Under the pieces are notes generated by a model that was given only the letters and a program-made list of their open reading frames with translations, ran no database searches and had not been told where the DNA came from. Source: Asaia bogorensis NBRC 16594 (lineage in GTDB: Bacteria > Pseudomonadota > Alphaproteobacteria > Acetobacterales > Acetobacteraceae). From it: DNA of 64,000 nucleotides. The position numbers and the translations under genes are program-made. Location of the stretch: contig NZ_AP014690.1 in NCBI RefSeq assembly GCF_001547995.1, positions 310,001 through 374,000 on the forward strand. Reading direction: 5' to 3'. Positions 1-8,735 of the stretch are shown piece by piece (position 1 is the stretch's first letter; the number at the start of each line of letters is the position of its first letter).

Positions 1-1
1 T

Positions 2-82
2 TGCCTTTTCTACACCGGGCTGATGGGATTGCGACTGGGGAGGGATCTGCTCTGGCATCGGCTGGCTCCTTGGGTCGAATGA
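2..82 (+). CDS. C-terminal tail of an unidentified membrane protein (partial)
   Basis: Reading from base 2 gives 26 residues rich in Leu and Gly, with a hydrophobic run followed by Arg, His and Trp, ending at a TGA. This composition looks like the last membrane segment and cytoplasmic end of an integral membrane protein whose start lies off the window. A competing frame is open from 1 to 201 from a TTG, but its product is polar, low in complexity and resembles nothing I know. I prefer the hydrophobic frame on composition only. The family cannot be named from this fragment. Confidence 0.4.
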   Translation, partial: CLFYTGLMGLRLGRDLLWHRLAPWVE

Positions 83-472
83 CCACGGATACGATTTCAC
101 GGACCCGTGAAGAATGCCTCACATGGCGTGATGTTCCGTCAGGTCACAGTGTTCAACCCGTTGTGAACGACCCTGCTCACAAGAAGGGAGCGGCAGCCTG
201 AAGCGTGTTCTTTGATCGCCAGAGAGGTTTCATGGAAATTCCATTACGTTGAAACGTTCATCCGACCGCCCTCTGCGATGTCAGGCTGATGGGGGAAGAC
301 TGTCCTGTTCGAGCATGGTGTTGCACGGGCAAAAGGGGGTGGTTCACAAGGATGTAAAAGGCTAGAGAGATTTTCCTGCGTTCTGTCCCGCCCGCTGGGG
401 GGATCGCGCCAGTCGATCAGGTGAAGACACGTTTCCCGGATCCGTTATGTCGCGCTGTCAACCTCGTGTCGC
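83..472. other. 390-base gap with no convincing gene
   Basis: Apart from the weak alternative open frame reaching 201, I see no gene, tRNA or strong hairpin here. The stretch separates the membrane-protein tail from the orphan domain gene at 473 and presumably holds that gene's promoter, which I could not pick out. Confidence 0.4.
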
Positions 473-913
473 GTGCCTTTGTTTTCTTCAGGGAGCCTGG
501 TCCTGACTCGTTCCGATGATCCCAATCTCCATCTGCTTGATGAGAGAGGGCGACGCATAAGAGCCGCACGCAAGAACGGCAGGGTCTGGATATTCATGGT
601 GCCAGGGCAGATCCAGACCGTACGACTGGTGTCGAGGCTTTTTCATCCTGCCTGGGCTGAGGGCAGTCATTACGGCCCATCGCGCGGTGTGCTTGTCGGC
701 AAGATCACGTTCTTCGACTCAAACCGGACCCATACGATGACCGAGCATCTCGACAGCCCTGCGCTAGACGGCTGGTGTGAGAAACACTCAGCCCAGTCAC
801 GCTGGACTTCGGGGGATGCAATGCTGTCTCTGGGTGATCAGGACCAGATCGACCCCGGTGTGCTTTCGGTCGAGATCCTGTCTGACGAAACATATGAGGA
901 CGACGATCTCTAA
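473..913 (+). CDS. Orphan copy of the C-terminal domain of Hint/beta-repeat proteins
   Basis: The 146-residue product aligns with about the last 135 residues of the 761-residue Hint protein at 13311-15596. In the best 64-residue block I count 28 identities by hand, including GVLVG, a DS pair, HL, AL.GW, RWT.G.A.L.LG and PGVL. No Hint cysteine block or Gly/Ser repeats precede it, so this is the tail domain standing alone. The start is uncertain: I use GTG at 473, but the frame is open from 425 and no good ribosome site is visible. There is no signal peptide. It may be a free-standing partner of the large protein or a remnant of a lost longer gene. No biochemical role for the domain is known to me. 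Confidence 0.6.
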   Translation: MPLFSSGSLVLTRSDDPNLHLLDERGRRIRAARKNGRVWIFMVPGQIQTVRLVSRLFHPAWAEGSHYGPSRGVLVGKITFFDSNRTHTMTEHLDSPALDGWCEKHSAQSRWTSGDAMLSLGDQDQIDPGVLSVEILSDETYEDDDL

Positions 914-980
914 GACCTGATGCTGTGATGTTCTTGCGGCTGGACAATGTCGCAAACGGCTGGAAGCGCAGGTGTCAGGT

Positions 981-2246
981 TCAGGACCGGCGACCCGTCT
1001 TGCGTGTTGCGACACGGCGGGCACGTCGCTTGCCAAGCCAGATCAGCACGCCTGTAGCGGCAAGAGCCGCCGTAGCGACACCGCTCAGACAAACCAGAAT
1101 ACGCCCCGGCAGTCCTGCGATCCGCCCGCTATGAAAAGGGTCCTGTATCTGCAGGATCATATCGCCAAGGCGGCCCTGGGGCGCCATTACGGCCTGCTTC
1201 GTCGCACCTGTCTGCAAATCCACTGTGACGAGCGGGCTGCCAAACCCGGCAGGAAAACGATCCGAGTCACTGAACAGATAGAACAGGGCGGTATCGGGCG
1301 CGTGGGTCAGCATGAGGGCAGCGGGTCGGGCAGACCAGCCATGCGTGATAACCCATTTGTGGGCGCGACTCTCGGCCTGTTCTAAGGTCAATGCATGCGG
1401 GCCCCCGGGCAGGGCAATCTCGGCTTGCGGCGGGGCCAGAGGGAACAGGGCACTGACAGCAGGCTGGAAGATCTGGGGGCCGAGTGCCAGCGCCACGCCA
1501 CTGACTGCCATGCCGAGAAACAGCAGCCACAACCATAATCCTGCAGCCCGATGCAGGTCGAAAAACAGGCGCAGGGCATTGCGGGGAGAGGCCACCAGCC
1601 ATGATTTCTTCCATCCCGGCCAGAAGCGCTGCCGCCACGGAGCAAGGGCAGGCGGCAGGGTGAGGAGGAGGCCATTCAGGCAATCCAGACTCCAGATCAG
1701 CGCTGTGATGCCGACAATCCAGAGCCCTGTCTGACCGGCAACCAGCGAATAATGCAGCCGGTAGATAAAGGGCATCAGGGCGCGCCGCCCGAGGCAGCAC
1801 CCCTCGCTCAGTCGCCCCCCCATTTCATGACCATCCGATGGATCGAGAAAGATCTCGTCCCATAACGGGTGTCCGGCATGGTCCCTGAGCGGTGAGAGAT
1901 AGGCATGGATCGTCTCGAAGCGGGCAGGCCTGTAATCGAGCAGGATGAGCGATTGACCGGGGTGCCGCGTTTCGATGGTTCTGATCAGGTCAGATGGCGC
2001 GAGATGGCTATCGCCATGCGTCGTCGTAAACAGATCAGGGTTGAGTATCCGGTCAAGCTCGACCCGGAATACGCTGATGCTGCCCGTCAGACCGAGCACA
2101 ATAAGCAGTGGGGCCAGAACCAGACCGAGATAACGGTGAAAGGCCAGCAGGATGGGGCGCGCAGGGCGCAGCGGCCACATGAAGCGGTCAATATGCCGGC
2201 CGCGGTCCGTTTGACGGGGGGCGCGAGGCCGCAAGGGGGCTGGCAC
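981..2246 (-). CDS. PepSY-associated TM protein, probably iron-uptake linked
   Basis: The product is 421 residues with four or five hydrophobic helices in the PepSY/PiuB arrangement: one helix near residues 28-55, a pair around 165-200, one near 235-255 and a last one near 380-405, with long non-cytoplasmic loops between. Such proteins are often encoded with TonB siderophore receptors and are thought to act as inner-membrane iron-siderophore reductases; that role is inferred for this one. The longest start is GTG at 2246; an ATG at 2180 (MWPLRP) just before the first helix is also plausible. A Fur-like site lies 65 bases upstream. No receptor gene is adjacent on this side of the window. Confidence 0.75.
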   Translation of the reverse strand: MPAPLRPRAPRQTDRGRHIDRFMWPLRPARPILLAFHRYLGLVLAPLLIVLGLTGSISVFRVELDRILNPDLFTTTHGDSHLAPSDLIRTIETRHPGQSLILLDYRPARFETIHAYLSPLRDHAGHPLWDEIFLDPSDGHEMGGRLSEGCCLGRRALMPFIYRLHYSLVAGQTGLWIVGITALIWSLDCLNGLLLTLPPALAPWRQRFWPGWKKSWLVASPRNALRLFFDLHRAAGLWLWLLFLGMAVSGVALALGPQIFQPAVSALFPLAPPQAEIALPGGPHALTLEQAESRAHKWVITHGWSARPAALMLTHAPDTALFYLFSDSDRFPAGFGSPLVTVDLQTGATKQAVMAPQGRLGDMILQIQDPFHSGRIAGLPGRILVCLSGVATAALAATGVLIWLGKRRARRVATRKTGRRS

Positions 2247-2310
2247 GCTGGGAATGGGGCCGTTCCAGTCACGAAGGCTTGAGCTCGCTTCTGGCTAGTG
2301 AGTGCGCAAG

Positions 2311-2325
2311 TAATAGTCAATCGCA
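2311..2325. promoter_or_regulatory. Fur-like site upstream of the PepSY gene
   Basis: The 15-mer TAATAGTCAATCGCA differs at only two positions from TGATAGTCATTCGCA, found 130 bases before the catalase gene at the other end of the window. Both approximate the 7-1-7 Fur consensus TGATAATnATTATCA (9 and 11 of 14 matches). It sits about 65 bases before the PepSY start, a normal operator position, and iron-responsive control suits that gene. No footprint or other data support it. Confidence 0.4.
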
Positions 2326-2464
2326 ATATGACGATAAGGCTGGAACCGGGCCTTCGAACGTACGAAGGCGATATAAGGCGCAGCCGGGCATGCCATAGGA
2401 CGATGTTTGGGGGGGTATGCGGCGATGATCGGTGAAGCGTGGTCCATCTTCTATCGGCCCCGTG

Positions 2465-2495
2465 AAAAAACAGAACCCCGCCTATGGGGCGGGGT
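2465..2495 (-). terminator. Intrinsic terminator of the SDR gene
   Basis: On the minus strand an 8-base-pair GC stem (ACCCCGCC paired with GGCGGGGT, five-base loop) is followed by a run of six T at 2470-2465. It lies 70 bases past the stop codon of the ribitol-dehydrogenase-like gene. Together with the Fur-like site and the PepSY promoter it accounts for most of the 318-base gap between the two genes. Confidence 0.8.
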
Positions 2496-2564
2496 CATGT
2501 TCTTGTCCAGCAGAGTCTCGCAGGCGCTCGGGCTCAGCGAGCCTGGACGCCCTTGATCTCTAAA

Positions 2565-3293
2565 TCAGACGTCAAAGCCGTTCGGCAGCAGAACCAGGTC
2601 ACGAACGACCGTACCCTTGCGGCGCGTCAGCATGAAGATCAGCGCTTCGGCCACATCGGAAGGCTGCATCATGCCGCCGCCTTCGAGAGCAGCCTTGCGG
2701 CGCTCGGGGTCCCAGTCATTGATCAGCGGCGTGACAACCGGGCCGGGCTGAATCGCGCCGACGCGAACGCCATGCGGTGCCAGCTGGCGACGGCAGGTAT
2801 GGGTGAAAGCCTGCACGGCATATTTGGAGCCGGTATAGATCGGCTCAGCCACGATCGGCACAACGCCTGCCACCGAGCTGGTGATGATGATATCGCCGCT
2901 GCCCTGCTTGATCATGGGCACCATGGCGACGCGCGCCGAGTGGAATGCCGCATTGATGTTGAGGTTCAGCATACGGTCCCACACATCCGGGTCGCCTTCC
3001 CAGGCGTTGCCACCGACATAGGAGCCAGCATTGGCGAACATGATGTCCAGGCGGCCCTGCTCGGCCAGTACGGTATCGACAGCCTGCTGGATGCTGGCAT
3101 GACGGAAGAGGTCGACCTCGACGCCGTGCAGCTTTTCACCGAGCTCTTCGCGGGCCTTTTCCATGGCCGCCTTGTCGCGGTCGAGGACATAGACGATAGC
3201 GCCAGCCTTGATGAGATGACGAACGCATTCCAGACCGATGCCGGAAGCACCACCCGTAACGGCGGCGACCTTGTCCTGTAGCGGAAGCGACAT
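2565..3293 (-). CDS. rbtD: SDR, ribitol 2-dehydrogenase-like
   Basis: This 242-residue classical short-chain dehydrogenase has the cofactor motif TGGASGIG at residues 13-20, catalytic Ser around 139-140 and Tyr153-x3-Lys157. Blocks such as GDPDVWDR, LNINAAF, NAG.Y.GG and the VR.LV.LPN.. ending closely follow Klebsiella ribitol 2-dehydrogenase as I remember it, so NAD-dependent oxidation of ribitol to D-ribulose is the most likely reaction. Other pentitols are possible. ATG at 3293 is chosen because AAGAAGG precedes it at good spacing; the frame runs 20 codons further upstream. It is followed by its own terminator and is probably monocistronic. The polyol module at 31.6-36.3 kb could supply its substrate. 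Confidence 0.8.
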   Translation of the reverse strand: MSLPLQDKVAAVTGGASGIGLECVRHLIKAGAIVYVLDRDKAAMEKAREELGEKLHGVEVDLFRHASIQQAVDTVLAEQGRLDIMFANAGSYVGGNAWEGDPDVWDRMLNLNINAAFHSARVAMVPMIKQGSGDIIITSSVAGVVPIVAEPIYTGSKYAVQAFTHTCRRQLAPHGVRVGAIQPGPVVTPLINDWDPERRKAALEGGGMMQPSDVAEALIFMLTRRKGTVVRDLVLLPNGFDV

Positions 3294-3403
3294 GCTTGCA
3301 TACCTTCTTGTGCATCGGTGCCTTCCGGCAGGAGGGCACCGGAGGCCCGACATTCGGGTCGCGCCTCAATATGCGGGTATCATGGCACGGCCCCGCCGCA
3401 GAA

Positions 3404-4249
3404 CTAAATAACGATATTGTCAATAAGGCGCACAGAATCGAGAGCGGCAGCTACCAGTAATCGGAGCGATCCCCGGTCATATTTTGTTGCGAATACATCA
3501 TTGATGGAAGTCAGGCTCTCGGCCTCGCAGCAGGCGAGATAATCAACCGGCTGAAAACCGGACCGGGCAAGCCTCGTTTTGGCCTGAGCCAGCGCCTCGG
3601 TGACAGGGGTGCCCGCTCGCAGTTGCGCGGCAGTTTCCTGCAACGTGGCATGCAGTTCGGGCGCGATGGCACGCGCTTGCGGGGAGAGCCGACGGTTGCG
3701 CGAGGACATTGCCAGACCATCGGCTTCGCGCAGGGTCGGGCACGCCACAATGTTGATCGATATATTCAGATCCTGAACGAACCGGCGGATGATCTGAAGC
3801 TGCTGCCAGTCCTTTTCACCGAAAAAAGCGATATCCGCCTGCGTAATGCCGAAGAGCTTGGTCACCACGGTCGCCATGCCGTCGAAATGGCCTGGCCTGT
3901 GGGCGCCCTCCAGCATTTCCGTCATGGTCATGACCTGCACACGGCTGTTGAACCCCGCCGGATACATGGTGTCGACCGAGGGGATGAAAATCGCGTCCGC
4001 ATCGCCCAGAAGGGCGATATCGGCCTCTTCCGTGCGGGGATAGGTGGCGAGATCAGTCGGATTGTTGAACTGCGTCGGGTTGACGAAAATCGAGACGATC
4101 ACCCGGTCGGCCTGCTTGCGCGCCTGTTTGACGAGGCTCAGATGGCCTTCATGCAAGGCACCCATCGTGGGAACGAGCCCTGTCGTCTCTCCACCCTCTT
4201 TCCAGCGCCGGACGGTCTGGCGCAGTGTCGCGATATCGCGAATGATCAT
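3404..4249 (-). CDS. panC: Pantothenate synthetase
   Basis: The 281-residue protein is a standard-length PanC, which joins D-pantoate and beta-alanine using ATP, the last step of pantothenate (vitamin B5) synthesis. Visible signatures are [14 protein letters not shown] with the HxGH nucleotidyl-transfer motif near residue 33, SIFVNPTQF near 53, FGEKDWQQL near 143 and SSRN near 182 (the KMSKS-like position). The start ATG overlaps the stop of panB by four bases (ATGA) and GGAGAGC sits just upstream, so translation is coupled. Nothing unusual in sequence. Confidence 0.97.
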   Translation of the reverse strand: MIIRDIATLRQTVRRWKEGGETTGLVPTMGALHEGHLSLVKQARKQADRVIVSIFVNPTQFNNPTDLATYPRTEEADIALLGDADAIFIPSVDTMYPAGFNSRVQVMTMTEMLEGAHRPGHFDGMATVVTKLFGITQADIAFFGEKDWQQLQIIRRFVQDLNISINIVACPTLREADGLAMSSRNRRLSPQARAIAPELHATLQETAAQLRAGTPVTEALAQAKTRLARSGFQPVDYLACCEAESLTSINDVFATKYDRGSLRLLVAAALDSVRLIDNIVI

Positions 4250-5064
4250 GAGCGCTCTCCAAAGCTGTGCTCGGGCCCCGGAAAGGCGCGCGCCCGAACG
4301 TCCTGCGCATAAGCGGCAAGAGCCTGTTCGGCCTGCTCGGCAAGATGGGCATAACGCTTGACGAATTTCGGCTTGAAATCGGCAAAAAGCCCGAGCATGT
4401 CGTCAATGACGAGTATCTGGCCGTCACATTCAGGTCCGGCGCCAATACCGATCGTCGGGATCGTCAGAGCCTGCGTGATGGATTCACCGAGTATGCGAGG
4501 CAGTTTTTCGAGCACGACGGCAAAAGCGCCCGCCTCCTGCACAGCCCGGGCGTCGTCCATGACGCGCTGTGCATCCTCGTCGCGGCCCTGAACCTTGTAG
4601 CCGCCCAGAGCATGCACGGCCTGCGGGGTAAGTCCTACATGGCCCATGACCGGAATGCCGCGTGCCACCAGAAAGGCAATTGTCTCCTTCATATGCACGC
4701 CGCCTTCGAGCTTGACCGCGCTCGCGCCGGTTTGGGCCAGCAGGCGCGACGCGTTGCGAAAGGCCTGGGCCGGGCTTTCCTCATAGGAGCCGAAGGGCAT
4801 GTCCACCACGCACAGGGCACGCGTGATGCCGCGCATGACGGCCTGCCCGTGCAGGATCATCATCTCCATGCTGACACCCAGCGTGGAGGGTAGGCCATGC
4901 AGGACCATACCGACGCTGTCGCCCACCAGAACGATATCGCAGGCCGCATCGGCAAGGCGTGCCACCGGTGTCGTATAGGCGGTAAGGCACACAAGGGGCG
5001 CGCCACCTTTTTGCGCTTTTACGGCCTGCGGGGTGAGGGTCCGGATGGGGGTCGATGCGCTCAT
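4246..5064 (-). CDS. panB: 3-methyl-2-oxobutanoate hydroxymethyltransferase
   Basis: The 272-residue PanB transfers a hydroxymethyl group from methylene-tetrahydrofolate to 2-oxoisovalerate, giving ketopantoate. Its TIM-barrel motifs are clear: [18 protein letters not shown] with the metal-binding Asp, [24 protein letters not shown] and the active-site Glu in VLEKLP. A ribosome site (GAAGGGC) precedes the ATG at 5064. It is the first gene of a two-gene panBC operon. The folate it consumes is made by the fol operon 2 kb away, and its 2-oxoacid substrate links to IlvE next door, encoded divergently. Confidence 0.97.
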   Translation of the reverse strand: MSASTPIRTLTPQAVKAQKGGAPLVCLTAYTTPVARLADAACDIVLVGDSVGMVLHGLPSTLGVSMEMMILHGQAVMRGITRALCVVDMPFGSYEESPAQAFRNASRLLAQTGASAVKLEGGVHMKETIAFLVARGIPVMGHVGLTPQAVHALGGYKVQGRDEDAQRVMDDARAVQEAGAFAVVLEKLPRILGESITQALTIPTIGIGAGPECDGQILVIDDMLGLFADFKPKFVKRYAHLAEQAEQALAAYAQDVRARAFPGPEHSFGERS

Positions 5065-5280
5065 GATACGCCCTTCTGCTCATCAGCCTCTGTCACAGGC
5101 CTGTCTATGGTCCGTTTGCCTGATCCGTTTAGGGAGTTGCCGCCAGCATGGCCCTCCACCTTGCCGGGTGGCAGGAAAGGCTCACGAAAGCGTCAGGCGA
5201 GGGGCTGTTCTTCTCTCTCCCTATCAAAGGGTGTCAAGATGCAGCGAACGGGATAGAGTGCGCTGACTGTTGACACGAAA

Positions 5281-6390
5281 ATGGATCAGACCATGGTTTC
5301 CGAGAGCGCAGCCCTGCATTTCACCATCGAGCCCACCAGTAATCCGACTCCTGCGGATCACCGTGCGGATCTTATTGCCAATCCCGCTTTCGGACGTGTC
5401 TTCACCGACCATATGGCCATTGTGAAATACACCGAGGGCCGCGGCTGGCACGATGCGCGCATCACCGCGCGCAAGCCGCTCACCCTCGATCCGGCGGCTT
5501 CGGTCCTGCATTATGCGCAGGAAATTTTCGAGGGCATGAAGGCCTACCGCACCGAAGGAGGGGGTATTGCGACTTTCCGTCCCGAGGAGAATGCCAGGCG
5601 CTTCCGGGCTTCGGCAGAGCGTATGGCCATGGCCGACCTGCCGCAGGAAATTTTCATGCAGGCCGTCGATGAACTCGTGAAGATCGATCAGGACTGGGTG
5701 CCGACCGGTGAGGGCAAGAGCCTCTATCTGCGGCCTTTCATGATCGCGACGGAAGTGTTCCTTGGCGTCAAGCCTGCATCCGAATATCTGTTCATCGTCA
5801 TTGCCTGTCCTGTGGGCGCCTATTTCGGTTCCGGCTGCGTCTCCGTATGGGTGTCGGAAGATTACACGCGTGCCGCACCGGGTGGCACGGGGGCTGCCAA
5901 GTGTGGTGGCAATTACGCTGCAAGCCTTGTGGCCCAGCGCGGTTCCAAAATGCATGGCTGCGATCAGGTGCTGTTCCTCGATAGCCGCGAACAGCGTTTC
6001 GTCGAGGAGATGGGGGGCATGAATGTCATGTTCCTGCGCGATGACAACACATTGGTCACGCCTCCGCTGACGGGCACCATCCTGCCAGGCATTACGCGCG
6101 ATGCCATCCTGCAGCTTGCGAAGGATCGCGGTCTGAAAATCGAGCAGACCCCGCTTGAGATCGACGAGATTTTCGCCGGTGCCGCTTCTGGCCGCTACAA
6201 GGAGGCCTTTGCCTGCGGAACGGCTGCCGTTATCAGCCCGATCGGCGCCCTGCGTCGCACGGGTGGCGAGGCTGTCTTTGGCGACGGCAAGACGCCGGGT
6301 GAGGTCTCGCTTGCGATCAAGAAAGCCTTGACCGATATTCAGGCTGGCAAGACCAATGATGCGCATGGCTGGATCCACGCCATCACCTGA
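5281..6390 (+). CDS. ilvE: Branched-chain amino acid aminotransferase
   Basis: The 369-residue fold-type IV PLP enzyme interconverts valine, leucine and isoleucine with their 2-oxoacids. Seen in sequence: QEIFEGMKAYR near residue 80, LRPFMIAT near 148, the PLP lysine in GGTGAAKCGGNYAASL near 203, FVEEMGGMN and TPPLTGTILPG. The length fits the BCAT group that includes the eukaryotic-type enzymes (about 360 residues). No clear ribosome site precedes ATG 5281; ATG 5293 is an alternative with GGATCAG before it. Two hairpins follow the gene. It diverges from panB across about 215 bases, which must contain both promoters. Confidence 0.95.
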   Translation: MDQTMVSESAALHFTIEPTSNPTPADHRADLIANPAFGRVFTDHMAIVKYTEGRGWHDARITARKPLTLDPAASVLHYAQEIFEGMKAYRTEGGGIATFRPEENARRFRASAERMAMADLPQEIFMQAVDELVKIDQDWVPTGEGKSLYLRPFMIATEVFLGVKPASEYLFIVIACPVGAYFGSGCVSVWVSEDYTRAAPGGTGAAKCGGNYAASLVAQRGSKMHGCDQVLFLDSREQRFVEEMGGMNVMFLRDDNTLVTPPLTGTILPGITRDAILQLAKDRGLKIEQTPLEIDEIFAGAASGRYKEAFACGTAAVISPIGALRRTGGEAVFGDGKTPGEVSLAIKKALTDIQAGKTNDAHGWIHAIT

Positions 6391-6428
6391 AACCAGTTTC
6401 CAGGGTTGCCAGGGATCCTTTCGTGGAA

Positions 6429-6450
6429 GGGCCCTGTCATGGCAGGGCCC
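6429..6450 (+). terminator. Hairpin after ilvE
   Basis: A perfect 8-base-pair stem GGGCCCTG/CAGGGCCC with a six-base loop begins 39 bases after the ilvE stop. The downstream T content is modest (TATTTTAT ten bases on), so this is a probable but not canonical terminator. Confidence 0.55.
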
Positions 6451-6471
6451 ATCAGTGGCGTATTTTATGCG

Positions 6472-6509
6472 GACAGGGCCGGTCAGGATGATATCCGACC
6501 GGCCCTGTC
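6472..6509. terminator. Long perfect hairpin between convergent genes
   Basis: A 13-base-pair perfect stem (GACAGGGCCGGTC with its complement) encloses a 12-base loop that is itself partly self-complementary (GGAT..ATCC). It lies between the ends of ilvE (+) and the small gene at 6533 (-). Neither side has a strong T run, so it may be a shared terminator or an RNA-stabilising structure. Confidence 0.5.
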
Positions 6510-6532
6510 TCGTTCTGACCTGCGTTACGTGA

Positions 6533-6844
6533 TCAGTAGTTTTCGTCCATGGCCTCCGGGGGCGGGGCATGACGCTCGGGTTCGATGGTGCGGCTCATGG
6601 CAGCCACTTCCTCATCCTTCGAGGCTGGCTGCGGGCTGAAGCCGGGGTGCTCGCTGCGTCGTTCAAGCAGGACGCTCTCGAGCGCTGATGGATCAGCGGC
6701 TTCTGCCTGACGGAAAAGCTGCTCCGCTTTTTCCTGTTCGCCTTCCTCCTCGGCGCGCAGGGCCGCCTCTGCAAGGGCGCGGGCGCTGTGATGCTTGTTG
6801 TCTTCCCCATCGAATACGGGGGTGTCGAACTGGTCGTTGGCCAT
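6533..6844 (-). CDS. Small acidic hypothetical protein (103 aa)
   Basis: I do not recognise this 103-residue protein. It is very acidic and rich in Glu and Ala. A central segment around residues 22-50 (ALAEAALRAEEEGEQEKAEQLFRQAEAADP) has the heptad-like pattern of a single helical hairpin, reminiscent of one TPR-like unit. There is no signal peptide or membrane segment. ATG 6844 is chosen because GAGAAGGAGAC precedes it at ideal spacing; the open frame extends 25 codons upstream without a site. It stands alone, convergent with ilvE and divergent from folP. A soluble cytoplasmic protein is the most that can be said. Confidence 0.75.
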   Translation of the reverse strand: MANDQFDTPVFDGEDNKHHSARALAEAALRAEEEGEQEKAEQLFRQAEAADPSALESVLLERRSEHPGFSPQPASKDEEVAAMSRTIEPERHAPPPEAMDENY

Positions 6845-6954
6845 GATGCGTCTCCTTCTCGCAGGATAGAACAGCGGGCGAAGGGGCCGGTTCGTTTTTC
6901 TGGACCTGTCCGCTCCCATACTCTAAGAGCGTGGTTCCCTCAGTCCCGACATGA

Positions 6955-7860
6955 ATGGATGTTATGGAAGCGGTCGGCTCCGCGGTTCACAAGGCCCAGT
7001 GGCAGGACAGGCGCGATGCGCTCAAAGCCGCGATATGGGGTGCGCATGAGGCGCATGAACCGCTGATCATGGGTATCGTCAATGCGACGCCTGACTCGTT
7101 CTCCGATGGCGGCTTGCACGACGCCCCCGACCTGGCCATCGACCATGCGCGCCAGCTGATTGCCGAAGGGGCGGCCCTGATCGATGTCGGGGGTGAATCC
7201 ACACGGCCCGGCGCGGCTTTTGTCCCCGCGTCTGAAGAGATCATGCGCACACGCCCTGTCATGCTGGCGCTGCGCGACCAACCCTGTTTCCTGTCCATCG
7301 ACACCTACAAGGCCAGTGTGGCGCGTGAAGCAGTGCGTGCCGGGGCGGTCATGATCAACGACGTATGGGGCATGCAGCGCGACCCCGCCATGGCGTCGGT
7401 GATGGCCGAAACCGGGGCAGTGGCCGTGCTGATGCATAATCGCGAGACCATCGACCCTGGACTGGACCTGCGTGACGAATTCCGGCGCTGTTTCGATGCC
7501 ATCCTGACGCAGGCGCTGCGTGCCGGCATCAGGCGCGAGCATATCGTGCTCGACCCCGGTGTCGGGTTTGGCAAGACAGACCCGCAAAATCTTGAGAGTA
7601 TCCGGCTGATCGGTTTCCTGCGTGAGACATATGGCGTGCCGGTGCTGCTGGGCCTGTCGCGCAAATCGCTGTTCGGCCGCCTGCTTGGCCGCGACGTGAA
7701 TGAGCGTCTGGCGGGTACTCTGGCCGCCAATCTTGGCGGTCTGACACAGGGCGCGGCCATTTTGCGTGTTCATGATGTGGCCCCGCATGTCGATGCGGTG
7801 CGTATTGCTGCAATGCTGGGCACCTTCCGCCCGCAACCCGAGAGGTCCCCCCTGTCATGA
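6955..7860 (+). CDS. folP: Dihydropteroate synthase
   Basis: The 301-residue protein condenses 6-hydroxymethyl-dihydropterin pyrophosphate with p-aminobenzoate in folate synthesis and is the target of sulfonamides. Family signatures are MGIVNATPDSFSDGG near residue 38, DVGGESTRPGA near 79, SIDTYK, INDVWGMQ, LDPGVGFGKT near 200 and GLSRKSLFG near 232. The N-terminal 35 residues before the barrel are longer than in compact homologues, and no clear ribosome site marks a start; ATG 6955 and 6964 are both possible. The stop overlaps the next gene by four bases, placing it first in a coupled folP-folBK-folE operon. Confidence 0.95.
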   Translation: MDVMEAVGSAVHKAQWQDRRDALKAAIWGAHEAHEPLIMGIVNATPDSFSDGGLHDAPDLAIDHARQLIAEGAALIDVGGESTRPGAAFVPASEEIMRTRPVMLALRDQPCFLSIDTYKASVAREAVRAGAVMINDVWGMQRDPAMASVMAETGAVAVLMHNRETIDPGLDLRDEFRRCFDAILTQALRAGIRREHIVLDPGVGFGKTDPQNLESIRLIGFLRETYGVPVLLGLSRKSLFGRLLGRDVNERLAGTLAANLGGLTQGAAILRVHDVAPHVDAVRIAAMLGTFRPQPERSPLS

Positions 7861-8735
7861 CCCAGTCGGTCATTCGCCTTGACGGCATACAGGTCTTTGC
7901 CCGGCACGGCGTACTGCCTGAAGAAACACGGCTCGGGCAGAAATTCCTGATCGATCTGGTTGTCACAGCCGATACCGCCCAGGCCACGGCCAACGACGAT
8001 TATCGTCACGCAGTCTGTTATGCAGCGCTGTGCGACCATGTGATGGCGATTGCCGCTGGTGAGCCGGTGCAGCTGATCGAAACGCTGGCCGACCGCATCG
8101 CGCAGGATCTGCTGGCGCATTTCCCCACCATTGCGCGCCTGACCGTGCGGGTCAGCAAGCCGGGTGCACCCATCGCCCATCCATTCGGCATGGTGAGTGT
8201 CGAGACAACCAGAGAGCGAACCCTGCCGGTCGGATTTTCGCTTGGGTGCAATATGGGGGATCGGCAGAGTGCGCTCGCGCTTGCGGTCACATGGCTTGGC
8301 CTTACGCCGGGTCTGGAAATCACCGCGGTGTCAGGCCTTTATCGTACGGCGCCATGGGGTGGGGTTGAGCAGCCCGATTTCTATAATCTTTGCGTCACGG
8401 GTCGCAGCAGTCTCGATGCCATGGCGCTCTTGCGCGTCTGCAAGGATATCGAGACCCGTCTCGGGCGCGTGCCTTCGGTGCGCTGGGGGCAGCGCGCGAT
8501 GGATGTCGATCTGCTTTATCTGGGGACGCAGGAAATCAGCAATCCCGTTCTGACCCTGCCGCATCCCGGTATCGCGCAGCGGGCTTTTGTGCTCGTTCCC
8601 CTTGCAGAAATCGCATCGGAACAGAAAATCAGTGGACTTTCGGTTTCGGACATGTTGGACAGGCTCCCCCGCGAGGCTGATGACGTTGTCCCCTGCGCGG
8701 AAGACCCGTCTTGCATTGCCGAGGACCAGAAATGA
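7857..8735 (+). CDS. folBK: Fused dihydroneopterin aldolase / HPPK
   Basis: One 292-residue chain carries two folate enzymes. Residues 1-120 are a FolB domain ([18 protein letters not shown]..., then [12 protein letters not shown]), which cleaves dihydroneopterin to 6-hydroxymethyl-dihydropterin. Residues about 125-285 are FolK, which pyrophosphorylates that product: [44 protein letters not shown] and [14 protein letters not shown] are diagnostic. FolK's product is the substrate of FolP, encoded immediately upstream. Both flanking junctions are four-base ATGA overlaps. FolB-FolK fusions are known elsewhere, so the arrangement is not new, but it is clearly one frame here. Confidence 0.95.
   Translation: MTQSVIRLDGIQVFARHGVLPEETRLGQKFLIDLVVTADTAQATANDDYRHAVCYAALCDHVMAIAAGEPVQLIETLADRIAQDLLAHFPTIARLTVRVSKPGAPIAHPFGMVSVETTRERTLPVGFSLGCNMGDRQSALALAVTWLGLTPGLEITAVSGLYRTAPWGGVEQPDFYNLCVTGRSSLDAMALLRVCKDIETRLGRVPSVRWGQRAMDVDLLYLGTQEISNPVLTLPHPGIAQRAFVLVPLAEIASEQKISGLSVSDMLDRLPREADDVVPCAEDPSCIAEDQK

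Noticed and set aside
1-201. 66-codon frame from TTG at base 1
   Set aside because: The overlapping hydrophobic frame from base 2 looks more like protein, and the 66-codon product has no family features.
5224-6570. 448-codon open frame on the minus strand across ilvE
   Set aside because: It is antisense to a clear ilvE, has no recognisable domain and no ribosome site. Long antisense frames are common in GC-rich DNA.
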